A DNA stretch of 64,000 nt from Candidatus Thiodiazotropha sp. 'RUGA' (GCA_016842065.1 JAEPDS010000001.1:62001-126000), one strand, 5' to 3'; shown: positions 1-11,400, numbered from the stretch's first letter. Notes: generated from the letters alone by a model not told the origin. A program made the numbers and translations.

Positions 1-1096
1 ATGGAAAACTCTCTGCTTCCTGCAAAGCATAGGAGAGTCCAGGGTACTCTCCATTGATCTTGGCGATGATTCGCTCGCTGTTTGGGATTTCTGCTTCGAG
101 GATTCCAATCCTACGGTCGAGTTGAACCACCTCCGCACGGGCAGTCTCGTACTCCTCTCGTGCGACTTCAGTCTCAGAAGATACTTCATCTCCGCTAATC
201 CCTGCGGCCTTCGCGAGCCGTGCCTCCGCCGCCAAGCGTAGTGCTTCGATCTCAAATACGCCTTGGGTCAGCACATCCTCATCGGCCCCCAGTTCAGCTA
301 ACAGCCGCGCCTTGCTCCTTTGGATTTCCCATTTCCGATGGCCGATCTCCTGCTCTATGGCGCGTTTTTCATCTTCGAGTTTAGTGATTTCCGCCCTCTT
401 GGTATGCTCTTCCGGCGTGATTGCCTGAAGGAATGCTCGTAATGCATCTAGCTTTTCAGTCTGGTTTAATCCTCGGGCCGGTGAATCTGAATCCGAAGCG
501 GCTGCACGCCAATCCAGGACGTGGTCGAAGCGGCATTCCTGATCTCTGGTTAACCAAGCAAGAGCAATTGGCCAACTCCTCCGCTCAAGTCGATGACCGG
601 GAACTAGATCAGTCAATTCAGTTGTCAGGATGGTCTGTTCGACCGCATCCAAGAAAGGTTCAATTCCTGTCGATGCGGTCTCCCCCACCGCAATCTCATC
701 CAGGTTTCCATTCTGAACCGCCACATGCCGACGCCGGTTGCCGAGAGGGCGGATAATTACCCAACAGATTTCATCGAGCATGACCTCTGCACCGACTAAA
801 CCATTGGGAAACACCTCGCCGATTCGATCCCGTTGATCGTCGGGAGCAAAACGCTCCTCGCCCAAGCAGTATCGCAATAATCTGCAGAACAGGGTCTTAC
901 CACCACCATGTCCAATTCCTTGGTCGTCTGGTGTCCAGATAATATTGAGGCCAGGACGGAGTTGAATGTCCCGGACTGGCTCTTCACCAGGTTCTTTCCA
1001 TATTGTGAGGCGACGCACCCACAAACGCGGACCGGACACATCCGGTGGAAGTTGGACTTCCAGTTCCTGTTGAAAGAACTCATGCTGCTGCGGCAT
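1..1096 (-). CDS. Coiled-coil SMC/Rad50-like P-loop ATPase, N-terminal part (gene runs off window)
   Basis: The frame is open from an ATG at 1096 to the window edge, about 365 residues. A strand-like segment (LNIIW, about residues 50-54) leads into a Walker A-like loop, GHGGGKT at about 62-68, followed by LFCRLLRYCLGE, as in RecF/SMC/Rad50-type ATPases. The usual first glycine of the loop is isoleucine, so the P-loop is slightly atypical. From about residue 225 onward the protein is rich in E, K, R, A and L with a heptad-like pattern, which I read as the start of a long coiled coil. Walker B and signature motifs would lie beyond the window. The ATG sits 17 bases inside the end of the methylase gene, so it is translationally linked to the operon. 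I infer an accessory ATPase of the defence operon, perhaps a DNA-end or DNA-loop sensor. The exact family is not recognised. Confidence 0.8.
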   Translation of the reverse strand, partial: MPQQHEFFQQELEVQLPPDVSGPRLWVRRLTIWKEPGEEPVRDIQLRPGLNIIWTPDDQGIGHGGGKTLFCRLLRYCLGEERFAPDDQRDRIGEVFPNGLVGAEVMLDEICWVIIRPLGNRRRHVAVQNGNLDEIAVGETASTGIEPFLDAVEQTILTTELTDLVPGHRLERRSWPIALAWLTRDQECRFDHVLDWRAAASDSDSPARGLNQTEKLDALRAFLQAITPEEHTKRAEITKLEDEKRAIEQEIGHRKWEIQRSKARLLAELGADEDVLTQGVFEIEALRLAAEARLAKAAGISGDEVSSETEVAREEYETARAEVVQLDRRIGILEAEIPNSERIIAKINGEYPGLSYALQEAESFP

Positions 1097-4000
1097 CTAC
1101 CCAACCCCTCAGTTCGCTCGGTAACGCCGTCAAAATTGTGTCTGTGTCATGCCTTTTCAGAACATCGGCTACCATCCTGGCTCGTCCATCTGGCCAACCT
1201 TCCGTTACAATGCCGTCTAGTCCAGTCCCCTGTGCCCATGTGCCTGCTTGAGCATCTTCGATAAGTTGACCGTTGGTGCGTAAATACCGCACCGCCGCGC
1301 CCCATGCTTGGTCAGTGCGCGCAATAAAGGAAGAAGCACCCTGCGACAATGGAGCGGCCTCGTCGCCAATTAGACGTCGCCACGTAGCCGCCTCCGCCTC
1401 GCTCAGATATGGCAGCAATAAGCGCGGTTCGAATGCCAATAATGCCGCTAGTCGAACTTGTCGTGCCGGCAGCGCTTCGGTAATCACCTTGAGAATTGCC
1501 GCAAGTTGCGCGCCTAATTCAGCCCGAGGATCCTGCATGGGCCGAGCCCAAGCATTGGCGGGCAGGGTTGAAAGATCCACAACCGCAGCCGGTCTAGCAA
1601 TCATGCGAGTTGTTGAAGGCTGTGCAATTAGCTCCCCGCTTTCCAATCGATCCCAGGCTTCTAGAACCAGACGCTTTGTGCGGTATTCTCCGAATTCGTT
1701 GACTTCCTTGTTCTTCAGCACACGGAATGTTTCTGAAGGATAGTCTTCACCCATCACGTCCGCGGGATCGAGGATATAGCGCAGTTCATCTCGGGTCAGG
1801 TCGTAGAGTTTGGCGTAGTACGCATCCAGTTCGCATTTGAGCTGGTGGCGATTATCAGGGTTAAAGGGGTAAGGATCGCCTTGGTAGCCAAGGTCCTCTG
1901 CCCATGATTTGAGATCCCAAGCAGTGTAGGTGAGTTCTAGGACCCTGGGCACTATGAATTCGAGGTCTGATTCCAGATATCTTGATGGCGGGAGATTCGT
2001 TAGCTGTTTCTTGATGTTATATTTGAGGTGGAGCCCACCTACTTTTTGTCGTGCAATATAATCATGGACAAGTGATGCCTGATCAGCCAATAGACAGGCA
2101 ACTAATCTTTGATCGTCAACTACTGGGAACATCAGCAGGAAAGTATCACCTACCCCCACCCTAGGAATTACTGAGGCCACAACAGTTCGAACACTTGCTC
2201 GAGCATCAGTGACGTCACGCCAACCTAGCAACCAATTGCGGTGCCAACCTTTTGTCTCAAGTTTTGCATCTACCTCAGATTTAGGAACCCAATAACAGGG
2301 CCATGATTGATAGTTCGGATTATTCAGTAAATTGATAGGTATGTCTGGTAAACGATGTGGCCGTTCCCCTGAAGCTAAGCCCCTGAAGTCGCCATGGCGA
2401 TGATTGTAGATATAAACCATCTTTGCTTCATAGAGTGGCACATATGTCTCGTTACTCAACTGCCAGTTGCTAAATTTACTCTCCGATTGTGCGCTCTCTT
2501 CCTCAAGGTCTTTTTGAGTGAGGAATAGATGGCTAGCAGAGGTCATGTTGAATAGCCCTTGTGAAAAACTAACACCCCAGGGGTTGTGCTCAGGCCCTTC
2601 TTCATCTGCCTCCCTGATCAATACTGGTGAAGCGTGGTATAGCTTTTTGGTTAACTCAGCATCTTGTTTACTCTGAAAGATGGGGCAAGTGCGTGTATTT
2701 GGGTTAATAAGAGCAATTTCTTCTGCGGTAAGACTAAAATGTCTTTCTGCCATCTTTAGTTCATTAAGGTCTCTTCCTTGGAAGAAGAAGTCGGCGTGTT
2801 TTTTTCCTGTTTGACTGCCATGCAATGTTACGAGCGCAAACCTCACCATGTGTCCATGTCCAGCATCGAAGAATCCTCTATTCTCGAACTCGTAGAAACT
2901 CTCCAAGACTCCTTCATCAATAAGGTGTCGAAAATAATCTTTTGTCGAATTGTCTATGGCGATCGAAGATTGGACGATAACGCCAGCTCGACCTTGTCTA
3001 TTGATAGCCTGCGTAAAAAACTCGGCGAAGAGTGCATATAGATTTAGTTTCCCTCTTGCTGTTAACGGATTCCTTCCTGCTTCTCGAAAAAAAAGGTTTA
3101 GTCCTTCAATTGACCTCTTGTCTACTTGATACTGCTTCCATACCTCCGGATTTTCATCAACCATGACCTTAATTGCCGCTTTTCTCTTTGCTCCTTTAAG
3201 AGTAGCTATACTAGGAGCTCGTGATGCGAAATACTCTTCTTCCGATAATTGCGATACTTCCCAAGGAGGGTTTGCCAGTACAACATCAAAGCCTCCCATC
3301 TCAAATACCTCAGGAAATGCGAGGTGCCAATGAAAAAAGCATTGTTCCCTGGCTAATCGCTCCACAAGATGTCTCATTCCATCGGGGATCGGCTCACCCC
3401 GTTCCAAAGCTGCTAGCTCAACATTGGTGGGGATTTTCTCAGCTTCCATACTGGATTTGTGAGCAAAAAAGGCGGCAGTAAAGAGATTGGCTCTCCTAGT
3501 CTCTGACTGGCATGCCAACTCTACCTGTAAAGCTCGCCATGCCTCGCGCTTCTCCTCGATCTGCTCAAGATTCTCCTCTGGCATGGTAGCGATAGTTCCT
3601 GCGCAGACGGCAAGATCAGTTTCATGCTCTTGGATCAACTGCAATTGGTTACGGGGGACTCGGTTACGCTGCTTAAGGCTGGTGCATGTTTGACGATCAT
3701 CGCCAGTTAGTTGCTTATATGCGTTATCGGGAATCCCCCTCTCCAACACATCTGGTCCCAGCAGCCCTACTAGTGAGTTCCCGACTCGTACATGGGCATC
3801 AAGAAAGCCCAAAGGCTTCCCTGGTTCAATCGCCTCCAGCCACAGGGCAGTACGACAGAGTTCAACGGCAAGTGGATTAACATCAACACCGTAGATACAG
3901 TGTCGCATGACTTCACGCAGAGCATGATGATAATCGGCCTCAGAAGGCTGATCCGCCCCTGCCTCTATGCGAGCCAGTTCCGCGGCCATGCGACGGGCGG

Positions 4001-5555
4001 CAGCCAGCAGGAAATGGCCGGAGCCGCAGGCCGGGTCACAGACTCGGATCGCCAGCAGAGCGTCGCGCGGGTTGGCCGGGCTTTCTTCGAGGCGTCGCCT
4101 GACGACCGGCTCCAGCGCGGACTGGATCAGTTCCTGTACCAAAGCGTCTGGCGTGTAGTACGAACCTGTCAGTTTCCGGGCATGTCCGCTGTCGCTACCC
4201 TCACCCTCTTCATCACCGATAAACCCAAAACGCCACTGGCCTTGTACGTTAAGTTGCGGAATCAACTCCAACAATGATTCATAGACTGAACCCAACTCTT
4301 CGGTATCCATGTCCCGGTAGTTGATCCTTACCAGCACCCGGTTGGCCTCGAAGTAGCAAAGCTTGAACAGGGCATTAAACAGGTAGCGATTGGCAAGTTG
4401 CGCCTGCTCCAGCGTCTGACACTGGTCTAAGGCAAACAACCCACCTAATGCAGGTTGCCCCAGGCGAGGTTGACCTCTGGCGAAGCCTTCAAAGGTAATG
4501 AGCAACTGATTCCAGGCGTCCTCGTAACCATCCCAGTAGCGCCGGAGCCGCGCCCGGTCACGGAGATTGGATATGCTGTAGCCTTCCCGGTAGAGATTTT
4601 TCGTAGCTGGCGCGGTATCAGGGTCAAGCAATATATCCCGATCTTCCGTGGTGAGCAGAAAGAGAATGCGATAGATCAGGCGAAGTAGTTCCTGGAAAAA
4701 CTGGTCCGTATTGAGAGCACCCGACTGAATGGCTTCGCGTAGGGCCTTGTTATCCGGATGGCTGACAAAGCCGGTTCCCAACAGGCGCAACGCGTCGGCA
4801 ACGCCGTAGCGCAGTTGACCCAACACTCGCTCACCGTCGGTCTGGCCCTGTTCCCGCCATTGCTCCAGATAACAACTCTCCGGTCTCTGGTCCTGGGGCT
4901 CAAACCGGGTGGCGTGCAATAGCAGCCAAAAGACGGTGAAATCAACGAAGAGTTCTTCGTTGAATATGCGCTCAAAATCGACTTCAACGTAAGCTGGACG
5001 TGTCATGGCCGGATTGTCACGCAACAACCGCAAGGTTAGACCATTACTCGCCATGGCCCACAGACACTTGTCTTCCGCGTTCAGGTATTCCTGTGCAAGG
5101 CCCATGGGGGAACGCTTGCGCCCCTCCTGACCAAAATGGTGATCACCCTTGTCCAGGGATTGGTTATCCGACGTCAATACCAACGGGACAACGCCGTCAT
5201 AGGCCATATGGGTAATGGGGAACACCCGCTCGCCGATACTGGCCGGTCTCGATGTTTTTTCTATCTCAAAGCCCAGAACACGGGAAAACAGGGGCATCAG
5301 CCAGGCATCGATGGTTATTTCGCTTCTATCGACATCGCTCCGCGCCCGCAGGTCCGTAAACTGTTCCCAGCGGGCCTGGGCGATACGCCAGTAACGTCCC
5401 AGTTCATCTGCCAGTTTGAGGCCTTTTTCAATGCCGTAATCGGCAGGCGCCTGACCGGGCAACCCATAATGGCGCAGAGCATCAAGCAAAGAGGTGGACA
5501 ACAGTCCCCCCTCGATGCGAATGGCCGTGTAGATTGATTCGTTCTTCTTATTCAT
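1080..5555 (-). CDS. Eco57I-type adenine-specific DNA methylase (large, defence-operon type)
   Basis: A 1491-residue protein with the two hallmarks of an amino-methylating enzyme: the SAM-binding motif DPACGSGHF near residue 505 and the catalytic NPPW motif near 760, in the order of Eco57I/PglX-type N6-adenine methylases. About 500 residues precede the SAM motif and about 700 follow it, leaving room for target recognition and further domains. The length is well above stand-alone methylases and close to BREX PglX and DISARM DrmMI proteins. Its start lies 15 bases after the stop of the SNF2 helicase gene, and its end overlaps the ATPase gene. By analogy it marks host DNA so that the helicase and nuclease components attack unmarked DNA. 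I see no nuclease motif in it, but I could not check the whole length against profiles. Confidence 0.85.
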   Translation of the reverse strand: MNKKNESIYTAIRIEGGLLSTSLLDALRHYGLPGQAPADYGIEKGLKLADELGRYWRIAQARWEQFTDLRARSDVDRSEITIDAWLMPLFSRVLGFEIEKTSRPASIGERVFPITHMAYDGVVPLVLTSDNQSLDKGDHHFGQEGRKRSPMGLAQEYLNAEDKCLWAMASNGLTLRLLRDNPAMTRPAYVEVDFERIFNEELFVDFTVFWLLLHATRFEPQDQRPESCYLEQWREQGQTDGERVLGQLRYGVADALRLLGTGFVSHPDNKALREAIQSGALNTDQFFQELLRLIYRILFLLTTEDRDILLDPDTAPATKNLYREGYSISNLRDRARLRRYWDGYEDAWNQLLITFEGFARGQPRLGQPALGGLFALDQCQTLEQAQLANRYLFNALFKLCYFEANRVLVRINYRDMDTEELGSVYESLLELIPQLNVQGQWRFGFIGDEEGEGSDSGHARKLTGSYYTPDALVQELIQSALEPVVRRRLEESPANPRDALLAIRVCDPACGSGHFLLAAARRMAAELARIEAGADQPSEADYHHALREVMRHCIYGVDVNPLAVELCRTALWLEAIEPGKPLGFLDAHVRVGNSLVGLLGPDVLERGIPDNAYKQLTGDDRQTCTSLKQRNRVPRNQLQLIQEHETDLAVCAGTIATMPEENLEQIEEKREAWRALQVELACQSETRRANLFTAAFFAHKSSMEAEKIPTNVELAALERGEPIPDGMRHLVERLAREQCFFHWHLAFPEVFEMGGFDVVLANPPWEVSQLSEEEYFASRAPSIATLKGAKRKAAIKVMVDENPEVWKQYQVDKRSIEGLNLFFREAGRNPLTARGKLNLYALFAEFFTQAINRQGRAGVIVQSSIAIDNSTKDYFRHLIDEGVLESFYEFENRGFFDAGHGHMVRFALVTLHGSQTGKKHADFFFQGRDLNELKMAERHFSLTAEEIALINPNTRTCPIFQSKQDAELTKKLYHASPVLIREADEEGPEHNPWGVSFSQGLFNMTSASHLFLTQKDLEEESAQSESKFSNWQLSNETYVPLYEAKMVYIYNHRHGDFRGLASGERPHRLPDIPINLLNNPNYQSWPCYWVPKSEVDAKLETKGWHRNWLLGWRDVTDARASVRTVVASVIPRVGVGDTFLLMFPVVDDQRLVACLLADQASLVHDYIARQKVGGLHLKYNIKKQLTNLPPSRYLESDLEFIVPRVLELTYTAWDLKSWAEDLGYQGDPYPFNPDNRHQLKCELDAYYAKLYDLTRDELRYILDPADVMGEDYPSETFRVLKNKEVNEFGEYRTKRLVLEAWDRLESGELIAQPSTTRMIARPAAVVDLSTLPANAWARPMQDPRAELGAQLAAILKVITEALPARQVRLAALLAFEPRLLLPYLSEAEAATWRRLIGDEAAPLSQGASSFIARTDQAWGAAVRYLRTNGQLIEDAQAGTWAQGTGLDGIVTEGWPDGRARMVADVLKRHDTDTILTALPSELRGWVDAAAA

Positions 5556-5570
5556 GACCTGTCTGCCCGC

Positions 5571-8408
5571 CTAAAACAGCGCCGTATCCGGAACCAGCAC
5601 ATAGACACCCATGACGTCGAGGGGCAACTGAGGTTTGACCTGGTACTCACCCCGCGCATCCGCCGCTTCACGAATCCGGCGGTGATCCGCCAGGAGCTCC
5701 CGGCTACGGGAATCCGCCAGCGATGCAAAAGCATCGGGCAGCTTCTCAAGGCCTTCTATGGCTGACTGGAGTTCCCGATTTCTGCGGTCCAGCGGCATAT
5801 TCTTGGATACGCTAGCCTGCATAAGCTGCAATGCCTCAGCCTTGGGGAGGATTCGAGGTGAGCTGTTCCCCTTGATGGCAAGCGCAAGAGCCTCCTCGGC
5901 GAGCAGCTCATGTGAATGGCGGGCACGGCGAATGGTCAATCGGCTGCGCAAGCGGAGCAGGTAAATTATTGTCTTGTTACTGACCACTTGCGTATAAATG
6001 GCGCCGGCACGGGCGACCAGGTCTGTGTCTTCACCGCTCATCGCTTTCTCAGCGATAAAGTCAGCCAGATGACCAACCAATGGGTGAGTCCGGTGAATAA
6101 ACTCGGCGCCGCGCACGGTTGGATAGCTAAAATCGAGTTTTTTCAGGTTTATCAGGCCAGAGATTTCAAGGCGCTCTTTCACCTCCCGCGGTAAATGGCT
6201 AAGTGGTGCACGAAAACCACCGGAACGCAGGGGGGCAAGCGGTGCACCCAAACGCTCACAGGCTCTTATCACAAAACGCTGTACGTCCTCTTCTGTACCC
6301 AGGACCGCAAACGCCTTCTCCCATTCCGGCATTACTTCTTCGGGTTTAAGACGGTTCTGGGCAAATATAGTCCGGTGCTGTTTCGCTTTCTCGCGTGCCG
6401 ATTCCCACTTAGCATCGAGGGCTTCACTGAGTTCGTCAACGGTATCGAAGCTAAGATCCAGGCCCATTTGCATTGCTCGACCCCCACCATCCTTCTGCAA
6501 GAGAACGGTATTCATGATTGCCTGGGTAATGCGGTTGTCATCTTCCGGCATCGGCACGCTGACACCAAGCGCTTTCCGGATACTCTCCGCTTTGCGCAGA
6601 ATGACCTGTAGGACCGCGCCATCAATTGGATTGTCCTCTCCGTAGAGCATGAGCGCTTTGACCTTGTCTGCATCCTGACCAAACCGGTCAACGCGACCTT
6701 CTCGCTGCTCATGACGAGTTGGATTCCAACTGAGGTCATAATGCACGATGGCGGTAAATTGCTCCTGAAGGTTTACACCTTCTGAGAGACAATCTGTGGC
6801 GATGAGCAAGGGTGGCTTGTCGCTTTCTTTCAGAGACTCGATACGGTCTTCACGCTCCGAAGGTGTTAACTCGCCGGTAACAACCGTAACCTCGTAATCC
6901 TTATACTGTTTGGAAAGCTCTTCACCCAGATAGTCCGCCGTGGCGATATAACGGCAGAAGACCACAACCTGGTAGCCCTCATCCAGCATGCCCGTCAGTG
7001 TTTCTTTCAATTTCTTGAGTTTGGGATCGCCACTGCTTTTGAGCGCAGTCGCACTGTCAATCATTGAAGACAGTCTGTCCACATCCTCAGCCAATGCCGC
7101 ACCAGGTTCCACGTCATCCGAACTCAGACCGACGTCATCGGAACCGTCCAGGACACTGACAGCACCACGCATCTCCAGGTCCTCCAATGCCTCCGATTCA
7201 GTAGCCGATTCGACATTGAGCGCATTATCCAGACGTGTATGCAACGCACGGATTGCCGCTTGTGGTGACGATGAGATGCAGCGCAATAATGCCAGGGCCG
7301 CCCACCAGTTCATGCGCTGACGCAGGCTTCCTTCTTCCTCACGCTCGACCAGTTCGCGGGCATATTCGAGTACTTCTTCGAATAGTCGACCCCAGGGGCC
7401 GCTGAGCTTATATGTGGTCTCAGCCGTGAAGCGCTCCGGAAACAGCTTGCCTTCCTGCCATTCCTTGATGTCCTGCCTCCGTCGTTGAACGAAATGATTT
7501 GCCAACAGCTGTCGCAGCGGGTGGTCTGCACCGGTGATGTCTTTAAGCTGGGCAAATTCGGCTTTCAACAGGCTGAGCAGGTTATAGAACGCCTCTTCGT
7601 CGCCACTGTGTGGTGTTGCTGTCAGGAGCGCCAGGTGCCTTTCCTTGTCTTTGGCAAGATCACGGAGCAACTCAAAACGAAGCTGACGACCCTGTCCGGT
7701 ACGAGAACAGGTGTGCGCCTCGTCCACAATTACCATCTCTGGGCATTGTTCCGCAAAAGCATCACGGCGATTCTTGTTCTTGATATAGTCGAGACTGACA
7801 ATCGTGTATGGATACTCGGTGAAGATCGAACTTCCCGCAGGAAGGCCTCGCTCGAGACGCGCGGCCGTGTTGGTTCGCACAATTGCAGCATCAATATGAA
7901 AACGGTTCTTCAGCTCCTCATGCCACTGTTCACACAGGTGTGGTGGACATAGAACCGCCATCCGCTCTACCTCACCCCGGTCGATCAGTTCGCGGGCGAT
8001 CAAGCCCGCTTCTATGGTCTTACCAATACCTACGTCGTCTGCGATCAGCAGCCGCACCGTATCCAGCTTCATGGCCATCATGAGCGGTACAAGCTGGTAG
8101 GCACGCGGCTCAATCGCAATATTTCCAAATGAACGGAATGGCCCAGCACCGTTTCTCAGTTTGAGCATTAGGGCATCACGTAGTAGCAGGCCGGCAGCCT
8201 GGGTGCCCACATGGTCAACGGTGGGCGGAGGGAAAGTGGCGTGCACAATAGGTAGCCGCTCTAGTGCGATGCAGATCCGTGTTGGGATATCGTCACCACC
8301 TCCGACTGGACGCAGGTGCAGAACATCATCGACACTTTGAGGCAGCACAACCCATTCTCGTCCGCGCGCTCGGACGATACTGCCGGGCTGGAATTCTATT
8401 GCGCTCAT
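5571..8408 (-). CDS. SNF2/RapA-type DEAH helicase (DrmD-like)
   Basis: A 945-residue superfamily 2 ATPase. Walker A (ADDVGIGKTIEAGL) is at about 123-136, the DEAH box at about 229-232, motif III (LLTATPHSG) follows, and motif VI (EQREGRVDRFGQ) is near 565. The short N-terminal region (QPGSIVRARGREWVV) resembles the SH3-like start of RapA-type proteins. The motifs predict an ATP-driven double-strand DNA translocase. DrmD of class 1 DISARM is the closest named relative I can suggest; this comparison is from memory. The start codon overlaps the stop of the upstream giant helicase gene as ATGA (8405-8408), which indicates translational coupling and a joint complex or pathway. The helicase motifs I checked look intact. 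Confidence 0.85.
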   Translation of the reverse strand: MSAIEFQPGSIVRARGREWVVLPQSVDDVLHLRPVGGGDDIPTRICIALERLPIVHATFPPPTVDHVGTQAAGLLLRDALMLKLRNGAGPFRSFGNIAIEPRAYQLVPLMMAMKLDTVRLLIADDVGIGKTIEAGLIARELIDRGEVERMAVLCPPHLCEQWHEELKNRFHIDAAIVRTNTAARLERGLPAGSSIFTEYPYTIVSLDYIKNKNRRDAFAEQCPEMVIVDEAHTCSRTGQGRQLRFELLRDLAKDKERHLALLTATPHSGDEEAFYNLLSLLKAEFAQLKDITGADHPLRQLLANHFVQRRRQDIKEWQEGKLFPERFTAETTYKLSGPWGRLFEEVLEYARELVEREEEGSLRQRMNWWAALALLRCISSSPQAAIRALHTRLDNALNVESATESEALEDLEMRGAVSVLDGSDDVGLSSDDVEPGAALAEDVDRLSSMIDSATALKSSGDPKLKKLKETLTGMLDEGYQVVVFCRYIATADYLGEELSKQYKDYEVTVVTGELTPSEREDRIESLKESDKPPLLIATDCLSEGVNLQEQFTAIVHYDLSWNPTRHEQREGRVDRFGQDADKVKALMLYGEDNPIDGAVLQVILRKAESIRKALGVSVPMPEDDNRITQAIMNTVLLQKDGGGRAMQMGLDLSFDTVDELSEALDAKWESAREKAKQHRTIFAQNRLKPEEVMPEWEKAFAVLGTEEDVQRFVIRACERLGAPLAPLRSGGFRAPLSHLPREVKERLEISGLINLKKLDFSYPTVRGAEFIHRTHPLVGHLADFIAEKAMSGEDTDLVARAGAIYTQVVSNKTIIYLLRLRSRLTIRRARHSHELLAEEALALAIKGNSSPRILPKAEALQLMQASVSKNMPLDRRNRELQSAIEGLEKLPDAFASLADSRSRELLADHRRIREAADARGEYQVKPQLPLDVMGVYVLVPDTALF

Positions 8409-11400
8409 CGTGCACTACCCCCGTTGCCAGTACCGAATACTTCGGGGTATCTCGCGAATATGGCAGGCCAACGCGACTGCTCTTTTGGAAAGCGGATCAC
8501 TAAAAGACCGGCATCCTCCAGCTTCCGCGTCAGCGCCTCGTCCAGGCTGTGTTGGGTCGCCTGTTCGTGATGCGGTCCATCAACATAGACAACAGCCTGA
8601 TGTTGTCTGTAGAGATAATCCGGTCGTGTCTCGAATTGTTCCAGCGTCAATTGCGCTTCGTCAGGTAACCGGTGACCGTTTTTCTCAACATAGCAGAGCC
8701 ATGCTTTTTCCAGAGAGCTTCCGGATAGACGTTGCAGCTGCTCTGTTTGAGCTGTATGAGTTCTCCCACCGGTTGACGAGATGATAGTTGCATGCGTCAA
8801 TTCGCGAAGTATTTCCAGAACCTCCGGATTCCGGCGATCGATTAGTTCATGGTCAGGCTGGTTGTAATAGCTCAGCAGACAACGATAACAACCCGCCTCA
8901 CAGTCGCCTTGTGTATCTTGCACCGTTTGCCATGCATCTATTGTCTCGTAATGACAAATACGCAGCGCCTGGTCAGCGACCCGTGCGATGGAATCCTTGC
9001 CAGTCACTAAACGGGTCAACACACCTGCCCCACCTTCCGCGGCTTCATAAAACAAAATTCCGTTTCTCTTATCCCTGTGAGGTAAAGGCTCGGCCATTAG
9101 CTCCGCCTCTTCGATCTGAAATTCCTCTTCAATGCCCCGTTTTAGCGCAACCTGTAACGTTGTAATGACATTTTCATCCAGATGTTCTGCCGGCCTTAGG
9201 ATAAGAACGTTGCGACGATCTTCAACGTATGGAGCAATTCTCTGTATATGCCGTTCCTCTTTCTCTGCGGCTTCGTTCTGCTCTATAGGTGCTTGCACGT
9301 CCTTGCTCCAGAAACCTGTGCCAGCATCAATGTTGAACCCGTAAATTGATTTCTCTTTCCGGCGCCGCCATCCCAGGTTGATGCGCCATACTGTGGCAGC
9401 CGGTGCGTATTGAAGTGTAAAAAGTAATTCATCGCCTGATCGCACCTCCGCTGTCACAACCCTCAACTCACCATCGGCCTCTGCGAACTGAACCGTGGTC
9501 TGCATCTCATAACCCTGCCGTGTACGCTCCTCTTCATCACTGGTAATCCGGTAAACACGTTGTGTGCTGACATTTTCGACTCGATACAAGTTATCTATCC
9601 TAGTGCCACCTTCAATTTCAGCGCCGCAAGAAACACACAGTTCATGCTCCAATTGTGCGTGAAAATGCCCGTAGCCACATGCCGGACATAGTCTCGCCTC
9701 CTCAGTTGTAAGGTCAGACTGGTCAAGAGCAAGTTCACCACGCACCCCAAGGATGACCTTCTTTACCCTGTACTGGCTTCCTTCGTGGTAAATCAGACTT
9801 AATGGACCAAATTCCGATATAGCCAGGAAGCGGGGCCTTGCAAGGAAACTGTCTCGCCCTATCTTTCCCCGACGTGCCGGCATGTAGGCCAACAATGGCA
9901 ATCGTGGGAAATTATAGCCAGGCAGGAATCCCTGACTGGCGAGGTAACGATAAGTCGAGAAATCCGTGTTAAATTCAGAACCGGCATTTAGTAGCAGATC
10001 GAGCTGTGTCTTTGCCTCTCCATATCGTTTGTTTGCCACTTTCCGGTCTCGTTCACTAGCGGCTGGATTACTGATAATTGCGTGCGCTGCTTCCAGTTGC
10101 TTATGGGTAGCAGAGTACAAGTCACGCCAACGGTGTAACGATCTATTGAATTGTTCGAATGCGCCCCGTACTCGACGTTCCAACCAGGAAACTATGGCAT
10201 CCTCCAGAGGCTGGTCAGAGCTCAACCAGACACCACGTGCCGTTTCGAGGTCAGCATCCAGCATTCGAAGTAATTGCAGCCCTCGGACAGCAGTTCTCTC
10301 TCTTATCTTCACATCATCCATTTGTGTTGCGAAATCTGTGAGGATAGGCATCGTCTCCGGGTTCTCCATATCCAGCATGCCATTTACGGTTTTTGGTAGC
10401 TCTTTGCGTGTTTCATTTAGCCAGACAGCATGGAGATGGCTTGCAATCAAATCCTCGTTAGCAAGATCAAGTGTTGGGGGACTTACCTGGCCATACACCA
10501 TTCTGACTGGTTCTTGAAAGAAATACTGGTCGTGAGGACTCATCGCCGCACAGTAGGTAATCACCAATGCCGGCTGCCCTGACCTTCCCGCTCTCCCACT
10601 ACGCTGAGCATAGTTTGCTGGCGTTGGTGGGACGTTACGCATATAAACGCTGTTGAGCGAAGCGATATCAACACCTAGCTCCATGGTGGGCGAGCAGAAC
10701 AGGGTTCGAAGTGAGGCCTCTCGGAAGCGAGCTTCCCGTTCTTCTCGCTGCTTAGGGTCCACCTGTGCAGTGTGCTCACGGGCTTCCAGCTCAAACAACG
10801 TGCGTTGATTTTCCGCTAGTAACTTGGCCACGGTCTCATATGTGGCCCTGAAATAAGCATTGTCCGAGAAATAAGGCATCGTGGGACCCGCTTCCTGCCC
10901 TAATTCCACTAAGGTTGCCGGGCGCCACTGCAGAAATTCACCAATCAGCTGATAGCCATTCAATTTGCCATCAATCGAGATTTCCTCAGCCAATCCATAT
11001 CGGACCAGTACTTGAAGCAAGCTGGTAATGAGTTCTCCATAGTTGTTCTCTTTAATTCCCCCCAATACGGCATAATCATTTCCCCAGGTTGATGCTCGCT
11101 TAAGTGCTTGACCAAGGAGAGATCTTGATGACCCTGATATGAGGTTGTATTGATTACGTGCTTGCTGTGGCTTGCTACCAGGTAGAAGAATGCACGCTTC
11201 CTGCAGTTGTTCTTCCTCTGTGAAACCCCAGGGCTCTTTCAAATACTGGAAGCTCTGGTTACGGAGTTGTTCCTGATGTATGGGATCAAGATAACGGCTT
11301 TTGATACACAGACTTCTTCTCATTGTGTCCAGCACTAACCGTAAAGCCCGCTCCCGGCTTTCAGCGGATGTTGATGCCAATGCGGGAAAAGGGAGCCCAT

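Noticed and set aside
1080-5555. BREX PglX methylase
   Set aside because: No BrxA, BrxB, BrxC, PglZ or Lon-like gene is in the operon, so a BREX locus is not supported by the context.
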